A stretch of 64,000 nt of DNA, taken from NCBI RefSeq assembly GCF_009832865.1, contig NZ_CP047130.1, forward strand, positions 2,728,001-2,792,000. Direction: 5' to 3'. Positions 1 through 13,749 of the stretch are shown here, piece after piece. A program made the position numbers and the translations under genes. The notes beneath the pieces were generated by a model. That model saw only the letters and a program-made list of their open reading frames with translations. It was not told the origin of the DNA and did not search any database. The DNA comes from Colwellia sp. 20A7 (GTDB taxonomy: Bacteria > Pseudomonadota > Gammaproteobacteria > Enterobacterales > Alteromonadaceae). Each line of letters begins with the position of its first letter. Positions within the stretch are counted from its first letter, which is position 1.

Positions 1-790
1 TTGTGTAGGTACCGGCGGCGATGGTGCAAATACCATTAACATTTCAACTACCGCGGCTATTTTAGCCGCAACCTGTGGCTTGAAAATGGCAAAACATGGT
101 AACCGTAGTGTTTCAAGTATGTCAGGGTCTGCCGATTTGCTTGAAGCATTTGGTGTAAACTTAAACATGTCCCCAGAAACAGCTAGTAACTGTTTAGATA
201 AAGCAAATTTATGCTTTTTATATGCTCCTGCATATCACACTGGTTTTAAGTATGCGGTAACAGTACGTAAAACAATGGGTGTACGAACGTTATTCAATAT
301 TTTAGGGCCTCTAGCAAACCCTGCCAACCCGAGTGTTATGTTACTTGGTGTATACACACCTGACTTATTGCTACCTATGGCTGAAGCTCTACAGCTGACG
401 GGTGTAGAACGTGCTTTTGTTGTTTATGGTAGTGGTTTAGATGAAATAGCACTTCACGGTGACACCAATGTTATTGAGCTTAAGGAAGGGAAATTAACTG
501 AACGTACTATTTCCCCACAAGACTTTGGTTTAAAAAACTACTCCCTTGAACAAATCAAAGGGGGCACTCCGCAAGAGAATGCTGACATTATTAAAACAAT
601 TTTATCAGGTGAAGGACAAGAAGCTCACAATGCTGCAGTAATAATTAATTGTGCCGCATTGCTTTATTTACATGGTAAAACGGATAATTTAAAAGACGCC
701 GCTCAACTAGCAAGCGATGTATTAAAAAGTGGCAAAGGCCTAGAAACACTAGAGCAACTTGTTGTACTTTCTAACGAGGAATGTAAATAA
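1..790 (+). CDS. trpD: Anthranilate phosphoribosyltransferase TrpD, 5' end missing
   Basis: TrpD joins anthranilate to PRPP in the second step of tryptophan synthesis in the cytoplasm. The reading frame is already open at base 2 and starts with the PRPP-binding signature GTGGDGANT, followed by ISTTAAI; later GVRTLFNILGPLANP and the HG..E region are typical of the family. About 262 residues are present, so roughly the first 70-80 lie outside the window. The stop is 2 bases before the trpCF start, so the genes are co-transcribed and probably translationally coupled. Identification is secure; only the N-terminus is unknown. Confidence 0.97.
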   Translation, partial: CVGTGGDGANTINISTTAAILAATCGLKMAKHGNRSVSSMSGSADLLEAFGVNLNMSPETASNCLDKANLCFLYAPAYHTGFKYAVTVRKTMGVRTLFNILGPLANPANPSVMLLGVYTPDLLLPMAEALQLTGVERAFVVYGSGLDEIALHGDTNVIELKEGKLTERTISPQDFGLKNYSLEQIKGGTPQENADIIKTILSGEGQEAHNAAVIINCAALLYLHGKTDNLKDAAQLASDVLKSGKGLETLEQLVVLSNEECK

Positions 791-792
791 TC

Positions 793-2208
793 ATGGCTAA
801 TATATTAGAAAAAATAGTCGCTGATAAGCGTATTGAAATAGATGCCCTTAAAAAGTCAAAACCATTATCAAGCTTTATTGATGGGCTAAAACCAACAACA
901 AAAGACATGTACGCTGCATTAAGACGTACTAAAGAGAAGCCTGAAGCCGGTTTTATTTTAGAATGTAAAAAAGCATCACCATCAAAAGGATTAATTCGTC
1001 CTGATTTTGATGTGAAGAGTATTTGCCAAGTTTATGATAAATATGCAGCGGCAATATCAGTACTTACAGATCAAAAATATTTCCAAGGTAATTTTGATTA
1101 CTTAAAAATCGTTACAGAAACCGTAAAATGCCCTGTGCTTAATAAAGATTTTTTTATTGATACATATCAAGTACATTTAGCTCGTTACTACGGCGCAGAT
1201 GCTATTTTATTGATGCTCAGTGTTTTATCAGATGAACAATATCTCGAATTATCAGCAGTAGCCGAGCAATATAATTTAGCAATATTAACTGAAATTTCGA
1301 CAGAAGATGAACGTGATCGTGCGATAAAACTTAACGCAAAAATGATTGGCATTAACAATCGTAATCTTCGTGATTTAAGTACAGACATTTCACGTACTTT
1401 TGATTTTGCTCCTACGCTACCCGACGATACCATTATTATTTCAGAATCAGGAATTTATAATAACGCTCAAGTGCGCGAGTTAGCCCCTGCTGTTGATGGT
1501 TTTCTTGTTGGCAGCTCTTTGATGGCAATGGATAATAATGCGCATAACGATATAGATTTAGCTTGTCGTAAGTTAATTTTTGGTAATAATAAAGTTTGTG
1601 GTTTAACAGCCCCTGAGCATGCTATTTCTGCCGCAAAATCAGGCGCTCGATTTGGTGGTTTAATCTTTGTTGAGAAATCCCCGCGTTGCATAACTAAAGA
1701 AATAGCGATGAATATTGTTAAATCTCAGCCACATTTAGACTATGTGGGTGTTTTTGTAAATCATCCTCCTTTAGAAGTCACAAATTTAGCTAACGATTTA
1801 AACTTAACGGCAGTGCAACTTCATGGTGATGAAGATAAAACCTATATTGCTTCACTTAAGAAGCAACTTGCTGAAAGTGATAATAAAGCATGCTTGGTTT
1901 GGAAAGCACACCCTGTGACAAACGCAGTCCCTGAGTTGGATGAAACCATAACTCACCATGTACTCGATGGAAAATCACCAGGTTCTGGACAAGCTTTTGA
2001 TTGGCAAACGTTATCTGATAGCAAGCAAGATTTATCAACCAGTTTACTTGCTGGTGGATTAAATCCCGAGAATATTAATTTAGCACTAACACAGTTAACA
2101 AATTTAGATTTATTTGGCTTAGATCTCAACTCAGGCGTTGAAGAAAGTCCAGGTATCAAATCTAGCGAAAAGCTTAATAAAGTTTTTACGCAAATAAGGA
2201 ATTATTAA
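793..2208 (+). CDS. trpCF: Bifunctional indole-3-glycerol-phosphate synthase / phosphoribosylanthranilate isomerase
   Basis: This fused enzyme performs two consecutive steps of tryptophan synthesis. Residues ~1-258 are the TrpC (IGPS) barrel, with [12 protein letters not shown] near the N-terminus, LNKDFF and ISESGI. Residues ~262-471 are the TrpF (PRAI) barrel, starting with KVCGLT and ending with [15 protein letters not shown]. The 471-residue length matches the fused form of enteric and marine gammaproteobacteria. It starts 2 bases after the trpD stop, and its stop is immediately followed by trpB. No frameshift or missing catalytic segment is apparent. Confidence 0.97.
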   Translation: MANILEKIVADKRIEIDALKKSKPLSSFIDGLKPTTKDMYAALRRTKEKPEAGFILECKKASPSKGLIRPDFDVKSICQVYDKYAAAISVLTDQKYFQGNFDYLKIVTETVKCPVLNKDFFIDTYQVHLARYYGADAILLMLSVLSDEQYLELSAVAEQYNLAILTEISTEDERDRAIKLNAKMIGINNRNLRDLSTDISRTFDFAPTLPDDTIIISESGIYNNAQVRELAPAVDGFLVGSSLMAMDNNAHNDIDLACRKLIFGNNKVCGLTAPEHAISAAKSGARFGGLIFVEKSPRCITKEIAMNIVKSQPHLDYVGVFVNHPPLEVTNLANDLNLTAVQLHGDEDKTYIASLKKQLAESDNKACLVWKAHPVTNAVPELDETITHHVLDGKSPGSGQAFDWQTLSDSKQDLSTSLLAGGLNPENINLALTQLTNLDLFGLDLNSGVEESPGIKSSEKLNKVFTQIRNY

Positions 2209-2209
2209 A

Positions 2210-3460
2210 ATGACTAATACAGTAAAAAACACAATAAAAGAAACATTACCGGCTTATTTCGGCGAATTTGGCGGCATGTTTGTCGGAGAATTACTTGTTC
2301 CTGCTTTAGAGCAGTTAGAGCAAGCATTTATTGAATCGCAAACCGACGAGGCCTTCCTTACTGAGTTTAATAACCTACTAACTAAGTATGCAGGCCGCCC
2401 AACACCGCTAACATGCTGTCGAAATATTGTTAAAAATCCATTAGCAAAAATTTATTTGAAACGTGAAGATTTATTGCATGGTGGGGCTCATAAAACTAAC
2501 CAAGTATTAGGACAAGCCTTACTTGCTAAACGTATGGGGAAAACAGAAGTTATTGCTGAAACCGGCGCGGGTCAACATGGTGTAGCTACAGCTATTGCAT
2601 GCTCATTATTAGGCCTAAAATGTAAAGTTTATATGGGCGCAGTAGATTGTCAGCGTCAACAACCAAATGTATTCAGAATGAAATTAATGGGCGCTGAAGT
2701 CATTCCTGTTACCGCAGGATCGGGGACTTTAAAAGATGCAGTTAATGAGGCTTTACGTGATTGGTCTGCTAACTATGAAAATGCACATTATTTATTAGGA
2801 ACAGCCGCAGGCCCACATCCTTTTCCAACTATCGTTAGAGAGTTTCAAAAAATGATAGGTGAAGAAGCAAAAGCGCAATTCTTAGAAGAGGAAGGTCGTT
2901 TACCAGATTATGTTATTGCTTGTGTTGGTGGTGGCTCTAATGCTATTGGCATGTTTAATGATTTCATTCAACATGAAGAAGTTAAACTCATTGGTGTTGA
3001 AGCTGGTGGTAAAGGCATAGATACAGACCAACATGGTGCTACATTAGTTGCTGGTACCAAAGGCATGTTACACGGTAACTATACTTATATTATGCAAGAT
3101 AAGCATGGACAAATTGAAGAGTCTTATTCAATTTCTGCCGGTCTAGATTACCCTGCAGTTGGCCCACAACATGCGTTTTTAAAAGAAACTGGACGCGCAC
3201 AGTATGTTCCTATTAATGATGATGAAGCATTAAGCGCCTTTCAAGCTTTAGCACAATGTGAGGGAATTATTCCAGCACTTGAATCATCACATGCATTAGC
3301 ACAAGCACTTAAAATGGCTGAGTCAGCTACAACTGAAACTATTTATTTAGTTAATTTATCAGGACGTGGAGATAAAGATCTCGCCCATGTTCATGCTGTT
3401 TTACACCCTAACGAGCAAACGACCGAAACGGTAAATGTTAAGCACAGAGGAGAAGCATAA
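2210..3460 (+). CDS. trpB: Tryptophan synthase beta subunit
   Basis: TrpB condenses indole with L-serine using PLP, in an alpha2-beta2 complex with TrpA. The PLP lysine lies in GGAHKTNQ, the phosphate-binding glycine loop in [10 protein letters not shown], and the N-terminal motif FGEFGGMFV is typical. At 416 residues it is slightly longer than the E. coli protein (397) because of both N- and C-terminal extensions. The ATG is one base after the trpCF stop. The last base of the TAA is the first base of the trpA ATG (TAATG), a classic coupling arrangement for two subunits needed in equal amounts. Confidence 0.98.
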   Translation: MTNTVKNTIKETLPAYFGEFGGMFVGELLVPALEQLEQAFIESQTDEAFLTEFNNLLTKYAGRPTPLTCCRNIVKNPLAKIYLKREDLLHGGAHKTNQVLGQALLAKRMGKTEVIAETGAGQHGVATAIACSLLGLKCKVYMGAVDCQRQQPNVFRMKLMGAEVIPVTAGSGTLKDAVNEALRDWSANYENAHYLLGTAAGPHPFPTIVREFQKMIGEEAKAQFLEEEGRLPDYVIACVGGGSNAIGMFNDFIQHEEVKLIGVEAGGKGIDTDQHGATLVAGTKGMLHGNYTYIMQDKHGQIEESYSISAGLDYPAVGPQHAFLKETGRAQYVPINDDEALSAFQALAQCEGIIPALESSHALAQALKMAESATTETIYLVNLSGRGDKDLAHVHAVLHPNEQTTETVNVKHRGEA

Positions 3461-4314
3461 TGACTGAGCAGAAACTACAAGCGGGTTATCGCTATCAACA
3501 AGCATTTGCTGATTTGTCAGTTAAAAAAGAAAAAGCCTTTATCCCTTTTGTTATGATTGGCGATCCAAATGCTGAGCAATCATTTAACATTATTAAAGCA
3601 TTAATTGATGCGGGTGTTGATGCGCTGGAACTTGGTATTCCTTTCTCTGATCCAAGCGCTGATGGTATTACTATTCAAATGGCGGCATTACGTGCAATAA
3701 AATCAGATATTAATACCGATGTATGTATTGATATACTTGCTAAAGTTCGTGAGTATGCCCCGAATATTCCAATTGGTTTACTTCTTTATGGTAATCTAAT
3801 TTTTGCACGAGGTATTGATACTTTTTATGCCGATATGGCTAAAGTAGGTGTTGATTCTGTTCTAATCGCTGACTTGCCTATTCGTGAAAGTTTGCCATTT
3901 AGAGAAGCCGCGATAAAACACAATGTTGCCCCAATATTTATCGCACCACCTAATGCTAATGATAATACTCTACGCGACGTATCTTCTTTTAGTAAAGGTT
4001 ATACGTATGTATTGAGCCGTGCAGGTGTTACCGGTGTAGACAGCCCTGTAGTAGCGCAAAAAGAAATAAGTCAGGAAGAGTCACCAGCGCACAAACTCAT
4101 TAATACATTAAATGAATACAATGCTGCGCCACCGATATTAGGCTTTGGTATATCTAACCCACAACAAGTGAAAGATGCTTTAGATGCAGGTGCAAGTGGC
4201 GCTATTAGCGGCTCTGCTGTTGTTAAAATAATTGAAACTAACTTAAACGATCATAAGAAGATGCTAACTGAATTGACAACCTTCGTCATAGATATGAAAG
4301 CGGCAACTAGATAG
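3460..4314 (+). CDS. trpA: Tryptophan synthase alpha subunit
   Basis: TrpA cleaves indole-3-glycerol phosphate and channels indole to TrpB. The catalytic Glu is in [11 protein letters not shown] and the catalytic Asp in FSDPSADG; the flexible loop and the GFGIS phosphate-binding segment are also present. The 284-residue protein is slightly longer than the 268 residues in E. coli. The start codon overlaps the trpB stop by one base. This is the last gene of the operon and is followed about 100 bases later by a rho-independent terminator. Confidence 0.98.
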   Translation: MTEQKLQAGYRYQQAFADLSVKKEKAFIPFVMIGDPNAEQSFNIIKALIDAGVDALELGIPFSDPSADGITIQMAALRAIKSDINTDVCIDILAKVREYAPNIPIGLLLYGNLIFARGIDTFYADMAKVGVDSVLIADLPIRESLPFREAAIKHNVAPIFIAPPNANDNTLRDVSSFSKGYTYVLSRAGVTGVDSPVVAQKEISQEESPAHKLINTLNEYNAAPPILGFGISNPQQVKDALDAGASGAISGSAVVKIIETNLNDHKKMLTELTTFVIDMKAATR

Positions 4315-4416
4315 TTCTATTCAATACTTTTATAAATATTGGAAATAAAATTGAACTTTACTGTAGAAAGGTACTCTTACTTAATAGTTATGTTATCCCT
4401 TAGTGTTATATATTTT

Positions 4417-4448
4417 ATGCATCTATTTTTATAGGTGCATTTTTTTTG
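4417..4448 (+). terminator. Rho-independent terminator of the trp operon
   Basis: ATGCATCT (4417-4424) can pair with AGGTGCAT (4433-4440), 8 pairs with one G-T wobble and an AT-rich loop, followed directly by a run of eight T. It lies about 100 bases after the trpA stop and just before the left end of the IS element, which therefore inserted outside the operon. Confidence 0.8.
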
Positions 4449-4468
4449 CTTTTTTAGTGAAATAAATA

Positions 4469-5562
4469 ACACCAATTCCGATAATTTTGTGATCTAATGT
4501 AAGCTTAAATATAAGGCTTAAAATGACTCATAACTTATCACAGCTTATTTCATCAACGAGTAATGCAAGAATGCGATTACGATTGCTTGCTGTATCTCAC
4601 TTTATCGATGGAAAAAATCGCACACAAATAGCTACTTTCTTGAAAGTTAGCCGCACTAGCGTTAATAAATGGATCCATACTTATTTACATGATGGCTTAG
4701 AGGGACTTAAAGAAAAAAAACATACAGGTCGCCCAAAATCTTTGGATGATAAGCAGCTGTCACAACTGAAAAGTTTTGTTATCAATTCTGCTATAAAACC
4801 GAGTGGTGGTAGGCTTCAAGGAAAAGATGTACAAGAATATATTGCGACAGAGTTTGGTGTTGTCTACCAAAAATCTAATGTATACGACACACTACACCAG
4901 CTTGAACTAAGCTGGGTAACAACACGTTCAAAGCACCCTAAGCAATCCATTGAGACACAAGAAACCTTTAAAAAAATTCCAATTTGAAACGATCGCCAAG
5001 ATCCCGTTATCGATATCGCTTGATCAAGTCGATGTGTGGTTTCAGGATGAAGCGCGGTTTGGTCAGCAAAACACAACGACCAGAGTGTGGGCAGAAAAAG
5101 GAACGCGCCCTAGGGCAATCAAACAGCAGCAGTTTACCTACGCTTATTTGTTTGGCGCAGTCTGCATCACCAATGGAAAAACAGAAGCTATCGTAGCCCC
5201 ATTAAGTAATATGGATGTGATGGCGTCACACTTAGCACTCATTTCAAAGGCGACAGAAGAGGGACGACATGCTGTAGTCTTGATGGATGGTGCCAGTTGG
5301 CATCAAAAGTATCTTGATGACGAATACAACAATTTGACGATCATCCATATTCCTCCCTATTCACCCGAGTTAAATCCAATTGAGCAAGTGTGGTCATGGA
5401 TGAGGCAGAATGAAATAGCTAACCGTTGTTTCAAGGATTATGAGGATATTGTTGAGAAGTGCTCAGAAGCTTGGAACCGCTTCAGAAGTAATACTAAAAG
5501 GGTGATATCTCTATGTCACCGAGACTGGGCCATTATGACCAGTTAATTATCGGAATTGGTAT
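4469..5562 (+). mobile_element. IS630-family insertion sequence
   Basis: The element is bounded by inverted repeats: a perfect 16-base pair of arms (ACCAATTCCGATAATT at 4471-4486 and its complement at 5545-5560), extendable to 18 bases with one mismatch. TA dinucleotides flank both outer ends (4467-4468 and 5563-5564), as expected of the TA target duplication of the IS630/Tc1 group. Total length is about 1.09 kb. It sits between the trp terminator and the end of the rRNA operon, a non-damaging site. Because the ends are intact, the element is probably young. Confidence 0.9.
4523..5546 (+). pseudogene. IS630 transposase, split by a +1 frame change
   Basis: The first frame (4523-4987) encodes an N-terminal helix-turn-helix region (FLKVSRTSVNKWIH) and a winged-helix part. 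The second (open from before 4950 to 5546) carries the DDE catalytic domain: VDVWFQDEARFG for the first Asp, VVLMDGASWH for the second, and PPYSPELNPIEQVW for the Glu. The frames meet at CTTTAAAAAAATTCC near 4971-4978. Removing one A from the seven-A run restores a single protein of about 340 residues, the normal family length. It is either a recent one-base insertion or expression depends on slippage on the A-run; the direction (+1) is not the usual -1 slip. Confidence 0.8.
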
Positions 5563-5564
5563 TA

Positions 5565-5580
5565 CCTACATGGATGTAGG
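5565..5580. repeat. Short perfect hairpin CCTACATGGATGTAGG
   Basis: A 16-base palindrome with 6-bp arms around TGGA sits directly beyond the right end of the IS. Similar small hairpins with an AYGGAT centre occur in the 23S-5S spacer at 5824-5837 and 5851-5864. Function unknown. Confidence 0.6.
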
Positions 5581-5638
5581 CAATTAGAACAACGCAGGAG
5601 CAGTTGTCAAGGAGTCAGGTAACTTTATCTCAGACAGC

Positions 5639-5668
5639 AAAAAGCCCGACTCTTTCGAATCGGGCTTC
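5639..5668 (-). terminator. Rho-independent terminator of the rRNA operon
   Basis: Read on the minus strand, AAGCCCGA pairs with TCGGGCTT across a 10-base loop and is followed by a T-run. It lies about 15 bases beyond the 3' end of 5S rRNA, the expected end of the rrn transcript. Confidence 0.88.
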
Positions 5669-5680
5669 TCTAAATAGAAG

Positions 5681-5795
5681 TTTAGCAATGTCCTACTCTC
5701 ACATGGGAACTCCCACACTACCATCGGCGCTACTGCGTTTCACTTCTGAGTTCGGAATGGAGTCAGGTGGTACCACAGCGCTATTGTCGCTAAAC
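5681..5795 (-). rRNA. rrf: 5S ribosomal RNA
   Basis: The minus strand carries the conserved 5S core (CCGAACTCAGAAGTGAAACG and GCGCCGATGGTAGTGTGG) and complementary ends TTTAGC/GCTAAA that form helix I. Length is about 115 nucleotides. It is the last gene of the rRNA operon. Exact ends are inferred from the terminal helix. Confidence 0.93.
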
Positions 5796-6004
5796 AAAAA
5801 GGTTACAATCTTAGAAAGCTAACGTACACGGATGTACTAATGTCGATAATGTTCATGGATGAACGTTTTTATCGACTCTCTTTCGAGGTTTAAATATCGT
5901 TTTGTTCTTTATTCTGATTCAAGTAACACGTAAGTACGTGTGTTTTCTAATGTCAGTCTTCATACAATGCACTTCATAGTTCTAAAAACTACTTGGGTGT
6001 TGTA
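5796..6004 (-). other. 23S-5S spacer with processing hairpins
   Basis: This transcribed spacer contains nested palindromes: a GTCGATAA...TTATCGAC stem enclosing GTTCATGGATGAAC (5851-5864), plus GTACACGGATGTAC (5824-5837) and CACGTAAGTACGTG (near 5930-5943). They probably shape rRNA precursor processing. There is no tRNA gene in it. Confidence 0.6.
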
Positions 6005-8899
<2,895 letters not shown>

Positions 8900-9433
8900 T
8901 ACAACCCTAAGTAGTCTTTTCTAATAAAAGAAGCAAAAAAAGTACACCGTGGAGACTAATCCACAGTAATTGTAAAGTCTGACATTTTCACGTACTCAAT
9001 ATATCCGAAGATATAAGATGAGTTACTTGATAAGACATCTTTGCTCTAAGAGCAAGTATGAATTCGATAATACATCCTTGGGGGATGCATTATCACCATT
9101 ACAGCATTCACGATAAGAGAATGTTGTAACAGCTTGGTATTTATACTGTAACAAACAACAGCGCGACACCGTGTTTGTCATATAAATACCGATATTTATA
9201 TCAGCTTTCCAGATTGTTAAAGAACTAATTTTTAACTCACATTCGGTTAAAAACTTGATTACCCTCCTAATAGAGTAAAAACCAAATTTAAAATCACTTA
9301 ACAAGCGTATTTAAATTTGGCTTCTTTCTTTTATGAAGAATTAATACCATTTCGTTTTATCTTAAGGTGGTTTGTAGCGACGTGTAGTCTTTTCTACACG
9401 AGACTGCGAACTTACGCAGATATAACACGAAAT
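8900..9433 (-). other. 16S-23S internal transcribed spacer, 23S-proximal part
   Basis: About 530 bases between tRNA-Ile and 23S. A boxA-like TCTTTAACA (minus strand, 9215-9223) is the antitermination signal normally found upstream of 23S. No tRNA-Ala can be found here, although many gammaproteobacterial operons carry an Ile-Ala pair. Confidence 0.7.
9215..9225 (-). promoter_or_regulatory. boxA antitermination site in the spacer
   Basis: The minus strand reads TTCTTTAACAATCTGG here, matching the boxA element (about TGCTCTTTAACA) recognised by NusB/S10. The same TTCTTTAACAAT core recurs in the leader at 11435-11445. Confidence 0.7.
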
Positions 9434-9510
<77 letters not shown>

Positions 9511-9625
9511 ATTTTATCAACAAGCCCTACTGAGCTTTTTTCTTCATTTCATTATCATACAATTTGTGTGAATACTCTGAACATCTCTTAAAAGGGATAT
9601 TCCATTATTCGTTTTTACTTCAAGA

Positions 9626-11163
<1,538 letters not shown>

Positions 11164-11434
11164 AAAAATCGTTTGTGTAACCCCACCATTCTTACCTAAG
11201 TAAAAGTGATGTGTTACTGCTCAATGAATTCTGTCGTGATATCCTCTCAACCTAATAAAAGGCGAAGCTGATATCGCATTACATAGTCGCTACCTATCTC
11301 GCTAGAAATAAGTAACTATATTTATTTGCATGAACATCATTCATTAAGCGTTTTTTTGTTCCTTGCTACAAGAGCGAGAAACTATGTAAAAACAAGTTAA
11401 TGTGAGTATTCACACAAATTGCATGATAACTAAT

Positions 11435-11445
11435 TGTTAAAGAAG
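11435..11445 (-). promoter_or_regulatory. boxA antitermination site in the rrn leader
   Basis: The minus strand reads GCTTCTTTAACAATTAG, a good boxA core, about 270 bases upstream of 16S and about 100 bases downstream of the promoter, as expected for rRNA antitermination. Confidence 0.72.
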
Positions 11446-11538
11446 CTTACACTGTCTACCTTAGTAGAGGGTAAGCAGTAAATAATCGCATTCGTTATTT
11501 ACTTGACTTCGTTGCTGTTGCCCCGAAGCAGGATGCGT

Positions 11539-11566
11539 ATCATACGCTTCCGAGTTTTAATGTCAA
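11539..11566 (-). promoter_or_regulatory. Strong sigma-70 promoter of the rRNA operon
   Basis: On the minus strand a perfect -35 TTGACA (11561-11566) is followed after 16 bases by TATGAT (11539-11544). Upstream (about 11567-11605) lies an A/T-tract region resembling an UP element. The leader to 16S is about 365 bases. A single strong promoter is seen; a second one was not identified. Confidence 0.85.
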
Positions 11567-11599
11567 CGTTTTATTTTGATTTATTTAAAAGTTTTTGCA

Positions 11600-12554
11600 A
11601 ACTCTCAAACCCTTCATTTTAAAACGTTAAGTTAACTATTTATCATTAAATGAGAGTAGATAACTTATTAAAACAGCCCGTTGATGATTCGTTTTGCCTG
11701 AACCCCTTGGAACTGGAGCGCATTGTAGAGAGTTTTTATATTTGAGCAAGTGTTATTTTCATTTTTATTCAATTAAATTCAAAAACAGCATCGTTCGTTT
11801 GTTATTAACCCAAAAGCCGTACACAAAGCAGACAACACCTTGCGTGAGACACTTAATGCTCTTAAAGAATGGCATATTCAACTTCCTTTTATCTACAAAT
11901 ATTAGCTATCTGGATACATCAAATTAAATAAAATGTTAAAACAGCTATATAAGAGTAATACTTTATGAAATTTTGAATAATTTTGAATAATTTTGAATAA
12001 TTTTGAATAATTTTGAAGTAAAGAATAACCTTTATAAAGCTCATATTCTCTAGCATCTATTTAACACAGTAATTAAACTGGTATCTCTTTATTATTTAAT
12101 AACTAGTATTAGCCAATATAATAGCCTTTCATTAACATTTTCAATTCATTGTTTCTTACCATGACAACTAAAATATGCCACTTGGGTGTAGTTAACCACA
12201 ATTAATGATTTTCTATGTTTTGACATAAACATTTTAGCTGTTGATTTAGGCTTGCTAATAGCTCACCTAATAGCACTTACTTATCTACTTTATCGTAATT
12301 TATAAATGCATAATATGTTACCTAATGACATGACCGATCGCCTTATTAATAATATTACTCCTCCGCTTTTCAATGAAGAAAGAGCTGTATTGATTAATCA
12401 AAAGGATTTCAAACGAAATTATGCATAACGCTATAATTTTTGATATCGATGACAGCTAACTTTTTTCAACTCATACATAAAACTAGCCATTAGCAACTTT
12501 TATGCGACAATTTATGACGCACATGCAATCTATAATAAGTTCGATATCAACTGA
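11600..12554. other. Long AT-rich intergenic region
   Basis: Nearly 1 kb between the rrn promoter and the FtsZ-like gene. It holds the phased 10-bp repeat (11971-12017) and a perfect TATAAT at 12531-12536 that could serve the downstream gene, though no good -35 is placed before it. Otherwise only a short unconvincing coding-like stretch near 11800-11900 was seen. Confidence 0.5.
11971..12017. repeat. Tandem repeat of TTTTGAATAA, 4.7 copies
   Basis: Four exact 10-base units plus a 7-base partial unit. The T4 tracts recur every 10 bases, close to one helical turn, so the stretch is likely intrinsically curved. It lies about 400 bases upstream of the rrn promoter and 540 upstream of the FtsZ-like gene. 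Confidence 0.9.
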
Positions 12555-13736
12555 ATGAGAAATATAATGGAAGAACTCCTACAAACACGACCCGGAATAA
12601 TTATTACAGTAGTAGGTATTGGTGGTTGTGGCTGTAATACAGTAAACACGCTACATGAAAGTAATTTAGCAAATACGGTTAATTTACTCGCTGTTAATAC
12701 CGATATGGCCACACTTAATTATATTGATGTTGAGAATAAAATACTGATCGGTGAAGGCTTAACAAATGGTTATGGAGCTGGCGCAGATCCTGCTGTTGGT
12801 TTAAAAGCAGCATTAGAAAGTGAAGAAGCGATAGTGAATGCACTTAAAAATAGCGATATTGTTGTAATTACCGCTGGGTTTGGTGGAGGAACAGGTACTG
12901 GTGCAAGTCCTCTAGTAGCAAAGGTTGCACGTGGTCTTGGTATTAGCTGTATAGCTATTGTTACCTTACCATTCGAGTCTGAAGGAAAAATGCGTATGGA
13001 TTACGCCCTACAGGGTTTAGACGATATTAAAGAACCTGCTCAAGCTTTTATTACACTATCCAATGATCTACTACTCAAAGGGCTTGGTGATAGTGTCGGT
13101 CTCTTCTCTGCTTTTAAACAAAGTAATGATGTATTAAAAAACTTAGTTTCAGCTTTAGTTCAAATGTTCACTCAAACCGGTTTCATTAACGTCGATAAAA
13201 ATGATTTCTCCAGAATACTATCGTATGAAGGAGAATCTATCCTCGGTGTTGGTAAAGCAGAAAGCGAAGACCAATACCTAGAAGCTTTAGATCAAGCACT
13301 CAATAATCCATTAGTATCTATTGCTAAAATTGACACTGCGAAAGGTATTATTATCCAAATAGTTTGCCGAGAAGAAATACAGTTAGCTACTTACGATGGT
13401 ATACCTAAACAAATACGTTCGAAATTAGCGAATGAATCTGCTCTAATCGTGGTTGGCGTAACCTTAGACCCAAATTTAGATTCAGCCCTTGAGATCCTAT
13501 TAATAGCATCAGGAATAAAGAGTGAGGATAACCAAATAGATAAAAAAGAAAAAGTTGAGAAAGTTTCTTATGTAGATGATGATTTATCTTTTATTCGTAA
13601 TAACATTGAATCCATTGAAAACAATAAACATTACATTCCCGCCGATGAAGATTTTACTGATATACCAGCGATAACTAGGCAACTAATAGAAACTCGGCGA
13701 TTGAAAGATTTAGAGAAAATTAAAAACGTCAGCTAA
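12555..13736 (+). CDS. Second FtsZ-like tubulin GTPase
   Basis: This 393-residue protein is a divergent FtsZ. The nucleotide-binding signature FGGGTGTGASP (residues ~109-119), the N-terminal glycine loop GIGGCGCNTV, GAGADP, the RMDYA segment and NDVLK are all present. The T7 loop reads NVDKND, keeping the Asn and two Asp that trigger GTP hydrolysis in the next subunit. After a ~45-residue linker the C-terminal peptide DIPAITRQ matches the FtsA/ZipA-binding tail (E. coli DIPAFLRK). The normal ftsZ of the dcw cluster should be elsewhere, so this is probably a paralogue. ATG at 12567 (five codons in) is an alternative start. It converges with the WYL gene, with 13 bases between the stops. Confidence 0.9.
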   Translation: MRNIMEELLQTRPGIIITVVGIGGCGCNTVNTLHESNLANTVNLLAVNTDMATLNYIDVENKILIGEGLTNGYGAGADPAVGLKAALESEEAIVNALKNSDIVVITAGFGGGTGTGASPLVAKVARGLGISCIAIVTLPFESEGKMRMDYALQGLDDIKEPAQAFITLSNDLLLKGLGDSVGLFSAFKQSNDVLKNLVSALVQMFTQTGFINVDKNDFSRILSYEGESILGVGKAESEDQYLEALDQALNNPLVSIAKIDTAKGIIIQIVCREEIQLATYDGIPKQIRSKLANESALIVVGVTLDPNLDSALEILLIASGIKSEDNQIDKKEKVEKVSYVDDDLSFIRNNIESIENNKHYIPADEDFTDIPAITRQLIETRRLKDLEKIKNVS

Positions 13737-13749
13737 TATTCTCAGGGAG

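Noticed and set aside
11796..11900. Possible short coding remnant (INPKAVHKADNTL-like) upstream of the FtsZ-like gene
   Set aside because: About 35 codons without a start, ended by TAG; resemblance to ParA-type sequence is too vague to annotate.
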